This document shows, one piece after another, positions 26,068 through 34,796 of a stretch of DNA of 62,723 bases. The position numbers and the translations under genes were made by a program. The DNA is from Oceanospirillum sp048268485 (GTDB lineage Bacteria > Pseudomonadota > Gammaproteobacteria > Pseudomonadales > Halomonadaceae): the NCBI GenBank assembly GCA_048268485.1, contig JBLWVL010000020.1, forward strand, positions 1 to 62,723, in the 5' to 3' direction. The notes beneath the pieces were generated by a model. The model saw only the letters and a list, made by a program, of their open reading frames with translations, did no database searches and was not told the DNA's origin. Position 1 is the stretch's first letter; every line of letters begins with the position of its first letter.

Positions 26068-27336
26068 ATGCTTAGCTGGGACGAATTTGAACAAGAGGAA
26101 ACCGCAGTAGCCGAGAAATCTCAGGCCGCTTCACAGCCTGCTCCGGCCCAGCCTGCGCCTCAAGCGACACCAGCCCCCCAGGTAAAACCTGAGCCACAAA
26201 CCGCAACGGCCTCCATCAGCGCCAGCCAACCGGCAGATATGAGCGCCCAGGAAAAAGCCCGCCAGGCGATTAATGACATCGATATCGCTCCGGGACTGGA
26301 AGATCTTGAAATGGGTGCAGCCCGCATTCAGGTTGACGATAAACGCATGATCAACTGCCGGGCAGACCTGAACCAGCTGGTCCCGTTTAAGTACGATTGG
26401 GCGTGGCAGAAGTACCTGGATGGCACCGCAAACCACTGGATGCCGCAGGAAGTGAACATGAATGCGGATATCGCTCTGTGGAAAAGCCAGGACGGCCTGA
26501 CAGACGACGAGCGCATGATCGTTATGCGCTCCCTGGGGTATTTCTCCTCAGCAGACTCTCTGGTTGCCAACAATCTGGTACTGGCCGTTTATCGTCTGAT
26601 CACCAACCCTGAATGCCGCCAGTACCTGCTGCGTCAGGCATTTGAGGAAGCGATTCACACCCACGCTTACCAGTATTGTGTCGAGTCTCTGGGTATGGAT
26701 GAAGGTGAAGTATTCAATATGTACCGGGAGATTCCATCCATCGCTAAGAAAGCGAGCTGGAGTCTCAGCCACACCCACTCACTATCCAGTCCGAACTTCC
26801 AGACCGGCACACCGGAAACCGATCAGGAGCTGCTGCGTAACCTGGTTGCCTTCTACTGTGTTACCGAGGGAATCTTCTTCTACTGTGGGTTCAGCCAGAT
26901 TCTGTCCATGGGCCGTCGTAACAAGATGACGGGCGTCGCGGAACAGTTCCAGTACATTCTGCGTGACGAATCCATGCACCTGAACTTTGGTGTCGATGTG
27001 ATCAACCAGATCAAAATTGAAAACCCGCACCTGTGGACACCTGAGTTCCAGGAAGAAGTGGTTCAGATGATTCTGGAAGGTACCGAGCTTGAGATCGAAT
27101 ACGCACGGGACACCATGCCACGGGGTGTGCTGGGTATGAACGCCGGTATTATGGAAGAGTACCTGAAGTTCATCTGTAACCGTCGCCTGCAGCAACTGGG
27201 ACTAAAAGAACAGTTCCCGGGCGCAACAAACCCCTTCCCGTGGATGTCGGAGATTATCGACCTGCGTAAAGAGAAAAACTTCTTTGAAACCCGCGTCACC
27301 GAGTATCAGGTTGGCGGTGCGCTAAGCTGGGATTAA
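26068..27336 (+). CDS. nrdB: class I ribonucleotide reductase, beta subunit
   Basis: 422 aa. Diiron ligands lie in EEAIHTHAYQ (Glu, His, with Tyr in the radical position) and in RDESMHLNFG. The ferritin-like helical core starts near residue 90. The first ~75 residues are an Ala/Pro/Gln-rich linker. The extreme N-terminus LSWDEFE resembles the C-terminal GGALSWD tail that docks into NrdA. AGAGGA precedes the ATG. Generates the tyrosyl radical for NrdA; separated from nrdA by a structured 248-nt spacer. Confidence 0.95.
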   Translation: MLSWDEFEQEETAVAEKSQAASQPAPAQPAPQATPAPQVKPEPQTATASISASQPADMSAQEKARQAINDIDIAPGLEDLEMGAARIQVDDKRMINCRADLNQLVPFKYDWAWQKYLDGTANHWMPQEVNMNADIALWKSQDGLTDDERMIVMRSLGYFSSADSLVANNLVLAVYRLITNPECRQYLLRQAFEEAIHTHAYQYCVESLGMDEGEVFNMYREIPSIAKKASWSLSHTHSLSSPNFQTGTPETDQELLRNLVAFYCVTEGIFFYCGFSQILSMGRRNKMTGVAEQFQYILRDESMHLNFGVDVINQIKIENPHLWTPEFQEEVVQMILEGTELEIEYARDTMPRGVLGMNAGIMEEYLKFICNRRLQQLGLKEQFPGATNPFPWMSEIIDLRKEKNFFETRVTEYQVGGALSWD

Positions 27337-27365
27337 TCCCCGCTTCACTTGAGCATCAACCGCAT

Positions 27366-27394
27366 AAAAAGGGAGGCTTAATCGCCTCCCTTTT
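27366..27394. terminator. bidirectional terminator between nrdB and the deaminase gene
   Basis: AAAAGGGAGGC pairs with GCCTCCCTTTT around a 6-nt loop. The stem/loop overlaps the stop codon of the minus-strand deaminase gene. Confidence 0.85.
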
Positions 27395-28007
27395 CTGTTC
27401 CTTTCCAGGCCTGCACCACCTTTCCCCGCATCTGAGCAGCACTCTTCTCGATACAATTCCGGGCAAAATCCCGCCAATAATCCTGGATCACCGCCTCTTC
27501 AACCGCTACTGCGGAGGCCAGATTTTTCCAGGCAGGAGGCAAAGGCGAACGGAAAGCACTGTGCAGGTGAGAAGCAAAACCACCCTCACGATCAGCCACC
27601 AGATAGCGAACCCGACCAATGCCGGATAATAATATGCGCCCTGTACACATCAGGCAGGGTTCAAGGCTGACATATAGAATTAACTCCCGACGATTCAGGT
27701 GAGCAAACTCCGTTTCCAGACGATCCAACAACTGCATCTCTGCATGGCGCTGGCTCTGGTAGCCTGTTGCCGGTTCAATCCCGTCATCAATATCCCGAAC
27801 AAAAACCTGATTCCGAGCGTCACACACTAACTCATTATCAGTATTAACCAACACAGCACCAACGCCATAATTGCCGGCAGAGTAAGCCAGAAAAGCCTGC
27901 TCACAACACAGGTGCGCCCACATATCATCCCGCAGGACATTGGCAGGCCGCAAACTCAGGGCTTGCTGCAACATATCAAACCGTTGTGACTCTTGGTTCT
28001 GATCCAT
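27378..28007 (-). CDS. CDA-fold nucleoside/tRNA-type deaminase
   Basis: 209 aa with an intact zinc-deaminase site: His88-Ala-Glu90 and PCLMC (Cys118, Cys121). The core VGAVLVNTDNELVCDARNQV and RILLSGIGRVRYLVAD belong to the cytidine/deoxycytidylate deaminase fold. It is longer than TadA, with extra N- and C-terminal helices, and does not look like the essential tRNA adenosine deaminase. Substrate unknown: a nucleoside, base or pterin is possible. It lies convergent to nrdB, but no shared control is visible. Confidence 0.75.
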   Translation of the reverse strand: MDQNQESQRFDMLQQALSLRPANVLRDDMWAHLCCEQAFLAYSAGNYGVGAVLVNTDNELVCDARNQVFVRDIDDGIEPATGYQSQRHAEMQLLDRLETEFAHLNRRELILYVSLEPCLMCTGRILLSGIGRVRYLVADREGGFASHLHSAFRSPLPPAWKNLASAVAVEEAVIQDYWRDFARNCIEKSAAQMRGKVVQAWKGTEKGGD

Positions 28008-28343
28008 GATAAAGCGCCCTGCTGATAACGTGTCAGCCCAGAGACTAGCAGCGAAGCCTTTAAATAAAGAGGCTACAGGCCATATCTTTAGTCTAATAAC
28101 CGTTTATCTTTCAAGACAAGGAAAGAATAAATATGCATATAAAACAGTAGGTTATAAAAAACAACATTATAAAAAAGTCTTCTAATATTAAAAAACGCAG
28201 TACAGGATCAACGTTCTCAGTGCTTTCCTCCTATACAATGCAATCGTTACGGTTTAATCACATAAAAATAACAAAAAAGCACACAAAAACCCTACGTTGT
28301 AAAAACAGTATTCTCAAATGACTTGTTAAGGACGTGAAAGCTC
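28008..28343 (+). other. AT-rich gap before a chemoreceptor gene
   Basis: 336 bp without a credible gene; the only ATG near 28133 closes after five codons. No sigma-28 (TAAA-N15-GCCGATAA) flagellar promoter could be found for the downstream receptor. Confidence 0.4.
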
Positions 28344-29966
28344 ATGGAAATTCGTCACTGGCCAGTGGCCCGTAAACTCGCACTGCTAATCGGGTTGCTC
28401 TTTGCCACACTCACTCTGGTAGAACTGAACTCTCTCTATCGTTTGTATGATGAACTCCTCACCGCCCGCAAGGTTCAGGTGCAGGAACAGGTGCAGTCCG
28501 CTGCCAGCCTGATAGAGCATTATCAGAAACAAAGTACCCAACTGGGCGAAGCAGAAGCCAGAAGGCAAGCATTAGCAGCTGTCGCATCCCTTCACTACGG
28601 TAAGAATGGGTATTTCTGGATTAACGACATGCAACATAAGCTTGTCATGCACCCCATTAAAGCGGATCTCATTGGCAAAGACATGACAGATGTTCGGGAT
28701 CCTTCAGGCAAGCTCCACTGGCAGGAAATGATACGTGTCGCTAAAAACCAAGGGGAAGGCTTTGTCAATTACACCTATCTGGGGCCTCAGTTTGATGCGC
28801 CTGAAGATAAGGTTTCCTATGTAAAAGGTATACCGGATTGGGGCTGGGTAATCGGCAGCGGTGTTTACCTGAGCGATGTAGCAGAAATTTTTTGGGCTGC
28901 ACTCACCGAAACGCTCCTCTTCCAGATCATTCTGTTTAGCCTGGCAATCTGGGGCAGCATCGTCATGGTTCGCAACATTACCCGACCACTGAATCGTATG
29001 TTGGAAATTGTCCGCTTTATCGCCGCCGGAGATATGACCCACACCATCGGCCTGAAGCGCAGGGATGAGATCGGACAACTCGCTGATGAGGTGGACGCAA
29101 TGACTCACTCCCTGAGAACCGTACTGACGGATGTTGAGTTGGCAGCGGAGCAGCTTCGCTCCCATACTGGGGCAATGAGCCAAAACAGTGAAGAGACCCG
29201 CCATGGAATGGATCGCCAGTTCAGTGAAGTCGATAAGCTTGCTTCAGCGATGACAGAGATGTCATCGACCATTCAGGAAGTCGCCCGCAACGCAACCGAT
29301 ACAGCAGAATCGACCCGGGAAGCCAGCCAGCAAGCGGAAACGGGCCAGAATGAAGTTCGGGAGACGGTCAATGCCATTGAGCTTTTATCTCGACACGTTT
29401 CCGAAGCGGGAAATGTGATGGGCAAGTTAAGTGAGCAGACCGACAAAATTGGGGAGGTGATCAATGTTATCCGTGAGATTTCCGATCAGACTAATCTGTT
29501 GGCACTGAACGCAGCGATTGAAGCGGCCCGGGCGGGTGAAGCCGGCCGCGGCTTTGCTGTAGTGGCTGACGAGGTACGCAATCTGGCCAGCCGCACACAG
29601 GGTTCAACCGGCGAGATTCAACATATCATTGAGCAACTTCAGCTACAGGCCTCTAACGCCAACCGCACCATGGGACATAGCAGCCAAGAAGCTCAAAGTA
29701 GTGTCGAGCAGATGGTACGTGCCGGAGCAGATCTGGATGCGATTGTCGAACATATCCGCCATGTCAGCGATATGAGCACTCAGATCGCATCTGCAGCAGA
29801 ACAGCAAAGTTCTGTTGCTGAAGAAATTAATCATAACTTATTCGATATTCGCACGATCTCTCAGGATGTACTGGATCGTGCGGCAACAATAGCCAGAAGC
29901 AGCCAGGATATTGCCGGCATGGCAGACAGCCTGAGACAGAGGCTAAGCCAATTCCGCCTGAATTAA
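28344..29966 (+). CDS. methyl-accepting chemotaxis protein, sCache_2 type
   Basis: 540 aa. TM1 (~10-30), a single-Cache periplasmic domain (~35-185) with GYFWINDMQHKLVMHPI and WGWVIGSGVYL, TM2 (~188-210), HAMP (~212-265), and an MCP signalling hairpin with tip EISDQTNLLALNAAIEAARA (~377-396). Related sCache_2 receptors bind small carboxylates; the ligand here is not determinable. No C-terminal NWETF-type CheR tether is present. Monocistronic, with its own terminator. Confidence 0.92.
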   Translation: MEIRHWPVARKLALLIGLLFATLTLVELNSLYRLYDELLTARKVQVQEQVQSAASLIEHYQKQSTQLGEAEARRQALAAVASLHYGKNGYFWINDMQHKLVMHPIKADLIGKDMTDVRDPSGKLHWQEMIRVAKNQGEGFVNYTYLGPQFDAPEDKVSYVKGIPDWGWVIGSGVYLSDVAEIFWAALTETLLFQIILFSLAIWGSIVMVRNITRPLNRMLEIVRFIAAGDMTHTIGLKRRDEIGQLADEVDAMTHSLRTVLTDVELAAEQLRSHTGAMSQNSEETRHGMDRQFSEVDKLASAMTEMSSTIQEVARNATDTAESTREASQQAETGQNEVRETVNAIELLSRHVSEAGNVMGKLSEQTDKIGEVINVIREISDQTNLLALNAAIEAARAGEAGRGFAVVADEVRNLASRTQGSTGEIQHIIEQLQLQASNANRTMGHSSQEAQSSVEQMVRAGADLDAIVEHIRHVSDMSTQIASAAEQQSSVAEEINHNLFDIRTISQDVLDRAATIARSSQDIAGMADSLRQRLSQFRLN

Positions 29967-30020
29967 GTATTTTTAATAATGCAACGGGCCTCATAAGAGG
30001 CTTACGCCTGAGGGAACCTG

Positions 30021-30048
30021 AAACGGTGACGCTTTGTCACCGTTTTTT
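30021..30048 (+). terminator. terminator after the sCache chemoreceptor
   Basis: AACGGTGAC pairs with GTCACCGTT, loop GCTTT, followed by TTTT. Confidence 0.85.
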
Positions 30049-30142
30049 CGTTAAAGCGCATCAGAAAGTCAGGTATTATATCGACTGGAGCTCCATCCAG
30101 AGGATGGCTGATTATTGATATCAAGTACCGAGTAACAGGGAT

Positions 30143-30547
30143 ATGCAGATCTATCGTGTTTATCAACACCCTCAGCGTGGTTATGCCGCCATCACGTCCG
30201 GATTTAACTGGACTGCAGCTCTATTCTCTCTGATCTGGACGCTGTCAAATAACCTGTGGGGCCCAAGCTTCCTGCTCTTCCTTGGGTGGAGTACATCAAT
30301 TGCAGGGATATTTATCGCCGGCACAATGGGCCTGCCAATGGTTTCGATGACATTTGTCGGATTAGCTGTACTCATGCCTCTGTGGGCAGGTATGAATGCT
30401 ATGAAGTGGCTGGACCAGGGGCTTCAGAAACAAGGCTACAACCTGGTGAATAAAGTCCGTGCGCAGACCTCCCAGGGTGCGATTATGACCACCCAGCGTA
30501 AGATAGATCCAACCGCAGGCCGGAAGCGCAGCGCCAGCCGGAGATAA
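30143..30547 (+). CDS. DUF2628-type small membrane protein
   Basis: 134 aa. Begins MQIYRVYQHPQRGYAAITSG followed by FNWTAALFSLIWTLSNNLWG, the conserved 'xIYxVYxHP...GFxWxAxxFxxxWxL' signature I associate with DUF2628. There are about two to three membrane segments (~28-45, ~50-90) and a basic, polar C-terminus (GRKRSASRR). Function unknown. ACAGGGAT precedes the ATG. The next gene starts 2 nt after its stop, so the two form an operon. Confidence 0.7.
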   Translation: MQIYRVYQHPQRGYAAITSGFNWTAALFSLIWTLSNNLWGPSFLLFLGWSTSIAGIFIAGTMGLPMVSMTFVGLAVLMPLWAGMNAMKWLDQGLQKQGYNLVNKVRAQTSQGAIMTTQRKIDPTAGRKRSASRR

Positions 30548-30549
30548 CT

Positions 30550-31623
30550 TTGCCCAGGCCGCAATTTAGAATCCCTATTAAAACCTTCTTATATTTTCTA
30601 TTACGATCTTTACTGATAAGCCTGCTCTGCCTGCAGGCTCACGCCCAATGGGGGCTGATTGTGCCTGAAACAAACAGCCCCACCTCTGACAGGAATACAT
30701 CTGAAAAACAAACAACACCGGATGAATTTGAACTGATCAGGAAAGGGGTAGCCCAAAGCCGTAACCTCTTAGGCCAAACCGCATCAACCATTGGCTTTGG
30801 TTTGGATTCTCTGTTCGGCTCCCCCAATAAAAATCAGCCTAACGAAAGTGCTATTACACTCCGCTCCGGACTTAAGGCTCAGGACTCAGGCCTACTGACC
30901 CAAATAAACACCCTAAGCTTCCAGGCTGACCTGCCAACAGCCAGTAGTAAATTACAACTTTTGGCCAGGCTTGGGGATGAACATGAGTTGGAGAACCGAG
31001 GCACTAACGTCCAAACAGAACAAACATCTGAACCCTTTGAATCCCGGATACTGAAAGCCGATAAAGCCGGAATTTTTCTCCGGTATATTTACCAGCATCC
31101 CGAATCACTCTGGCAGACCACATTTGATAACGGCTTTCAATTTACCCCTCATTCCTTAACTCTGGAGCCTGTCAGTTATTTACGTATCGGGCAAACATTT
31201 CTGTACGGCTCGTGGCAGATCAGGCCTGTGCCTGTAATCTATTGGGCTGAAAGTTCAGGCTTAGGGGCTGGTATTACCCTGCACACCCTGAAACCGATTG
31301 ATGCGATTACCAGCCTGCAGCATACAACAGGGGTTAACCACCTGTTCGATGAGCAAATAACTTACTATCAACACGGGTGGCAATTGATTCAGGCCTTCAC
31401 TGAGAATTTGCGGGCCACCAGCAATATCACCTTTTATTCAAATGGTAGTGCCGGGCATATGATTGATGAAGTCAAAATCAGTGCAACCCTAAGACGAAGA
31501 ATTGACCGGAACTGGCTGTTTTTCAGCGTAACACCAGCCGATACACTATCGTCTGAAAATAACTACAGAAGTAACCTCAGTATTACATTCCAGCTGGAAG
31601 CCAAGTTTGGTACCCAATATTGA
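30550..31623 (+). CDS. exported beta-rich protein of unknown function
   Basis: 357 aa with a signal peptide ending near LQAHAQ (residue ~33). After a polar, Ser/Thr/Pro-rich stretch (40-110) the protein is rich in alternating hydrophobic strands with aromatic ends, such as FYSNGSAGHM and LSITFQLEAKF, suggesting an outer-membrane beta-barrel or beta-rich periplasmic protein. It does not end in the classical Phe/Trp barrel terminus (ends GTQY; Tyr could serve). Starts with TTG 2 nt after the DUF2628 stop; GGAG within the upstream gene suggests translational coupling. Family not recognised. Confidence 0.65.
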   Translation: MPRPQFRIPIKTFLYFLLRSLLISLLCLQAHAQWGLIVPETNSPTSDRNTSEKQTTPDEFELIRKGVAQSRNLLGQTASTIGFGLDSLFGSPNKNQPNESAITLRSGLKAQDSGLLTQINTLSFQADLPTASSKLQLLARLGDEHELENRGTNVQTEQTSEPFESRILKADKAGIFLRYIYQHPESLWQTTFDNGFQFTPHSLTLEPVSYLRIGQTFLYGSWQIRPVPVIYWAESSGLGAGITLHTLKPIDAITSLQHTTGVNHLFDEQITYYQHGWQLIQAFTENLRATSNITFYSNGSAGHMIDEVKISATLRRRIDRNWLFFSVTPADTLSSENNYRSNLSITFQLEAKFGTQY

Positions 31624-31642
31624 GCAGGCATCACGCCTGTAT

Positions 31643-32827
31643 CTAATTTAACATCTGATCCAACCGTTCCAGAGCCCGGTCAAGCTGGGCAAGAGAGCAA
31701 CCAAAGTTGAGTCGCGCAAACCCCGGCAAGCCAAAGTCGCACCCTTCTGACAGAGCAACCCCGGTTTCTTTCAGCAGCCATTGAGCAGGCTTCTCCTGCC
31801 CGGTTGCTCTGAGGTCCAGCCAGGCGAGATAGGTTGCCTCCGGAAACTTAAGGTCGACTTGCTGCTTGCCTTCGGCCCAGCGCATAAGATGGTTTCTGTT
31901 TTGCGCCAGATAACTTACCAACTGCTCTCGCCAAGCCCCTCCATTCCGATAAGCCGCCTCGGCCGCCACAAAGCCCAACAGATTCACATCCGGCATAAAG
32001 CCCTGAATTGAGCGCTTAAAATCACGGCGTAACTTATGATCCGGAATAACAGCAGCAGAGCAGGCTAACCCCGCGATATTAAACGTTTTACTGGGTGCCA
32101 GAAGTGTAATGGTACGAGCGGCAATCTCAGGGTTCAGGCTGGCAAGCGGAATATGCCGACGGCTCTTATCCAGCACCAGGTCGCAATGAATTTCATCAGA
32201 ACAGACCACAAGGTCATTTTTAACAATAAAGCTCGATAACTGTTGTAGCTCTTCTTTGGAAAACACTCGTCCTGTTGGGTTATGGGGATTACAAAGCATA
32301 AACAATCGGGTATTAGATTTAAGCTGAGCCTGCATCGTCTCCAGATCCAGAGACCATCTAGGTCCTTCACGCATGGGTACAGCCTGAAGCTGTTTGTGAT
32401 TGCGTTCTGCCACCTTCAGAAACGGCGGATAAACCGGTGTATGAGTCATCACCGCCGAACCCGCTTCACCAAAAGCCCGTGCCACCGCATGCAAGCCTCC
32501 CACCAGACCCGGTAACCAAACGATCCATTTCGGATCAATCTGCCAATTATGCTGAGTTGCATACCAATGACAGAAAGCGTCTGTCATGCCTTCAGAAACC
32601 TTACCGTAGCCAAAAACGCCATGGTGCACCCGCTCTTTCAGCGCATCCAGCACAGCAGGAGGTGAAACAAAATCCATATCAGCCACCCACATGGGAATAA
32701 TATCCCGCCCCTGACGCTCCGCTTCCTGTTGGTAGCGCTGCCACTTATCACTATCTGTATTTTCGCGGGCCACAGGCTGATCGAAATTAAAGAGCGGCTC
32801 ATGGGGTTCAGTCTGTTTTACGGTCAT
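31643..32827 (-). CDS. PLP-dependent C-S lyase, PatB/MalY type
   Basis: 394 aa fold-type I PLP enzyme. IPMWVADMDFVSPPAVLDAL (~44-63) is the PatB/MalY signature, CNPHNPTGRVF the Asn-binding region, VVCSDEIHCDL the PLP Asp, and LLAPSKTFNIAGL (~240) carries the Schiff-base Lys. PatB-type enzymes cleave cystathionine or cysteine conjugates to thiols/homocysteine, pyruvate and ammonia. Monocistronic. The exact substrate is uncertain. Confidence 0.85.
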   Translation of the reverse strand: MTVKQTEPHEPLFNFDQPVARENTDSDKWQRYQQEAERQGRDIIPMWVADMDFVSPPAVLDALKERVHHGVFGYGKVSEGMTDAFCHWYATQHNWQIDPKWIVWLPGLVGGLHAVARAFGEAGSAVMTHTPVYPPFLKVAERNHKQLQAVPMREGPRWSLDLETMQAQLKSNTRLFMLCNPHNPTGRVFSKEELQQLSSFIVKNDLVVCSDEIHCDLVLDKSRRHIPLASLNPEIAARTITLLAPSKTFNIAGLACSAAVIPDHKLRRDFKRSIQGFMPDVNLLGFVAAEAAYRNGGAWREQLVSYLAQNRNHLMRWAEGKQQVDLKFPEATYLAWLDLRATGQEKPAQWLLKETGVALSEGCDFGLPGFARLNFGCSLAQLDRALERLDQMLN

Positions 32828-33049
32828 ATCAGCTCCGAAATAGTAAATAGCAAGGCAGGTTTAGGGTCGATCAGATTGAACATAGGGCTTAGCAGCCTAG
32901 TTTTACAAGTAACAGTTGCTATACTCACCGTCCGTTACACGTTGAGACTGTAACAGGCTAACTCTGAGAGTATAAAAAGGTAAAGCCTGACATTCTGCAA
33001 TCGAGACATGCCTGATCATAATGCCAGATAACTTGGACAAGAGTTCACT

Positions 33050-33493
33050 ATGAGCACAGTAAAAACCACTTATCCGCAAATTGAAGATTTTTATGGTTTA
33101 TCCACTTGGTTTGAGCTGGCCCAGGGCGATGAAGCTTTATTGGTAAGAATCTTAGCGGATACTGCAGGCCTGAAAGGCTGGCTCAGTCGCCCCCAGCATG
33201 ACCAACTAAGTAGCGCGCTACTGGTCGATGTGGAGCATGCCGGTGAGTTACAGAGTTTTGATCGGGCTGCCGTTTATCTGCTCAGCCAGATGCCCCAGTT
33301 CATAGGTCCTAAAGATGAAGCAAGCTGGTGGCAATGGCTGAGACAGTGGCAGGTTGTTCATAAAGATAAAACCCCGGCTGAACAACTGGATGCACTGCCC
33401 GATCGGTTTGATCTGCATCGTGCTGAACCTGTGATGGCTCAGTTACTGGCAAACCAGAAAGAGAAGGTAATCCCCCTGACCATAAAAGACTGA
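33050..33493 (+). CDS. hypothetical acidic protein
   Basis: 147 aa, soluble and Gln/Asp/Leu-rich with several Trp (SWWQWLRQWQVV near residue 100). No signal peptide, membrane helix or motif that I recognise. The gene is preceded by ACAAGAG and has normal codon use for the window, so it is likely real. Its stop codon directly abuts the stop codon of the convergent NrtS-MCP gene (TGA|TCA) with no intergenic base. Confidence 0.65.
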   Translation: MSTVKTTYPQIEDFYGLSTWFELAQGDEALLVRILADTAGLKGWLSRPQHDQLSSALLVDVEHAGELQSFDRAAVYLLSQMPQFIGPKDEASWWQWLRQWQVVHKDKTPAEQLDALPDRFDLHRAEPVMAQLLANQKEKVIPLTIKD

Positions 33494-34591
33494 TCAGACT
33501 GTTTTAAGCTGAGAAAGCCCTTTGTTCAGTCCTTCGATCATACCGCCGCTGAGTTGAATATTAGTAGCGGAGCCGGCCACTGCAGCTTCGGCATCCGACG
33601 CCATCTGTTCCACCTGCTCAACAACGGAACGGGCCTGGTCAAGCTGAAGCTCTGCCCGCTGGGTCACGGAGTCCATCGCTGTTTTGATCTGTTCAATAGA
33701 GGCATTAACCTGTGTAATGCGCTCATCATTCCGCTGCGCCAGAAGCTCTTCCATCGATTCAGAAAAGTGTAGCACCTTAAGCGACAGACTTTGGCTCTCC
33801 TGACTCAACTGCGCCATCAGGCTGTTGATATCTCCGGCATACTCACCAGACTTATTCGCCAGTGATTTCACCTCATCCGCCACGACAGCAAAGCCGCGAC
33901 CGGCTTCACCTGCGCGAGCCGCCTCAATAGAAGCATTCAGTGCCAAAAGGTTTGTCTGATCGGCGATACCGGTAATGGTAGAGGCGATATTCTCCACCTT
34001 ATCGAACTGCTCTTTAAACTGCTGAGTGTCTGACAGTAACTCTTTTGCCCAGCGGGCAGCCTGCTCAAACTCATGGGTAAACGACTGGTTTTGCTGATCT
34101 AGTTCCGTCAACTGACCGTCCAGATGTTCCACCTGCTGATAAGCAGACATCACATCACCCAGCACCTCGCTGGAGCTGTCAGAGACCAAACGCACATGCT
34201 CCAGCGTCTGAGCCGCAAAAGCGACCCGTGCTTTAGAACGCTGATTCACATGCCTCGCATTATCAGAAACCTGATTAGTCGTTGAAAGAATCTCACCAAG
34301 AGTGCCCTCAAGGCTGCTCAACCAGGCCTGAGTACGGCTTTTTGAGGCACTCTGCTGCGCCCGAAAGCGCGTATAGGCCTGTTTCAGCCCGGAGTAAGCA
34401 CTGAACAGAGATACGCAAAACGGAACCAGATAGGTCAGAACCAGTTTCAGCCACTCAACCGGAGCACCGCTCAATACAGCACTTTGATTAATCAGGTTGA
34501 GGAGTGTCCCGACAATCAGAGACACTTTCAGGGCTTTTACAACCGAAGTGGGTTCAAACAAAACGGGATCATGATCAAACTGCTCAGGCAT
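33494..34591 (-). CDS. NrtS-type membrane module fused to MCP signalling domain
   Basis: 365 aa. Residues ~17-70 are two membrane helices with VVKALKVSLIVGTLLNLINQ and LKLVLTYLVPFCVSLFSAYS, matching the NrtS nitrate/nitrite transporter family as I remember it. There is no periplasmic sensor domain and no recognisable HAMP. Residues ~90-360 form an MCP coiled-coil with tip GIADQTNLLALNASIEAARA (~215-234). NrtS proteins are two-helix transporters usually found alone. Here the module most likely senses, or conducts and senses, nitrate or nitrite and signals to CheA. AAGGA lies 9 nt before the ATG. No sigma-54 or sigma-28 promoter was found. Confidence 0.78.
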   Translation of the reverse strand: MPEQFDHDPVLFEPTSVVKALKVSLIVGTLLNLINQSAVLSGAPVEWLKLVLTYLVPFCVSLFSAYSGLKQAYTRFRAQQSASKSRTQAWLSSLEGTLGEILSTTNQVSDNARHVNQRSKARVAFAAQTLEHVRLVSDSSSEVLGDVMSAYQQVEHLDGQLTELDQQNQSFTHEFEQAARWAKELLSDTQQFKEQFDKVENIASTITGIADQTNLLALNASIEAARAGEAGRGFAVVADEVKSLANKSGEYAGDINSLMAQLSQESQSLSLKVLHFSESMEELLAQRNDERITQVNASIEQIKTAMDSVTQRAELQLDQARSVVEQVEQMASDAEAAVAGSATNIQLSGGMIEGLNKGLSQLKTV

Positions 34592-34724
34592 ATCCGGGTA
34601 TCCTTTATGAAGTACGCTTTCTGAACCGTTTCAGAATTGTTGTCAGCTAAATTAAGATACGCAGAAAATATGACTTAAGATGCACCTGACATAAAAAATG
34701 ACACCCCGATCTTACCGGCGGTAT

Positions 34725-34754
34725 AAAAAAACCGCACTCATCTCTGAGTGCGGT
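34725..34754 (-). terminator. terminator after trmH
   Basis: Minus-strand ACCGCACTCA pairs with TGAGTGCGGT, loop GAGA, followed by seven T. It separates trmH from the downstream NrtS-MCP gene. Confidence 0.88.
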
Positions 34755-34796
34755 GCTTTTGTAAAAACCAAATCAACGAGCTACAGACGGTGAGCG

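Noticed and set aside
34681..34687. TGCACCT, resembling an NtrC half-site, about 90 bp upstream of NrtS-MCP.
   Set aside because: Only one imperfect half-site is present, and no -24/-12 sigma-54 promoter could be found between it and the gene.
34700..34730. Possible sigma-28 -10 box GCCGGTAA upstream of NrtS-MCP on the minus strand.
   Set aside because: No TAAA-type -35 element at 15-bp spacing.
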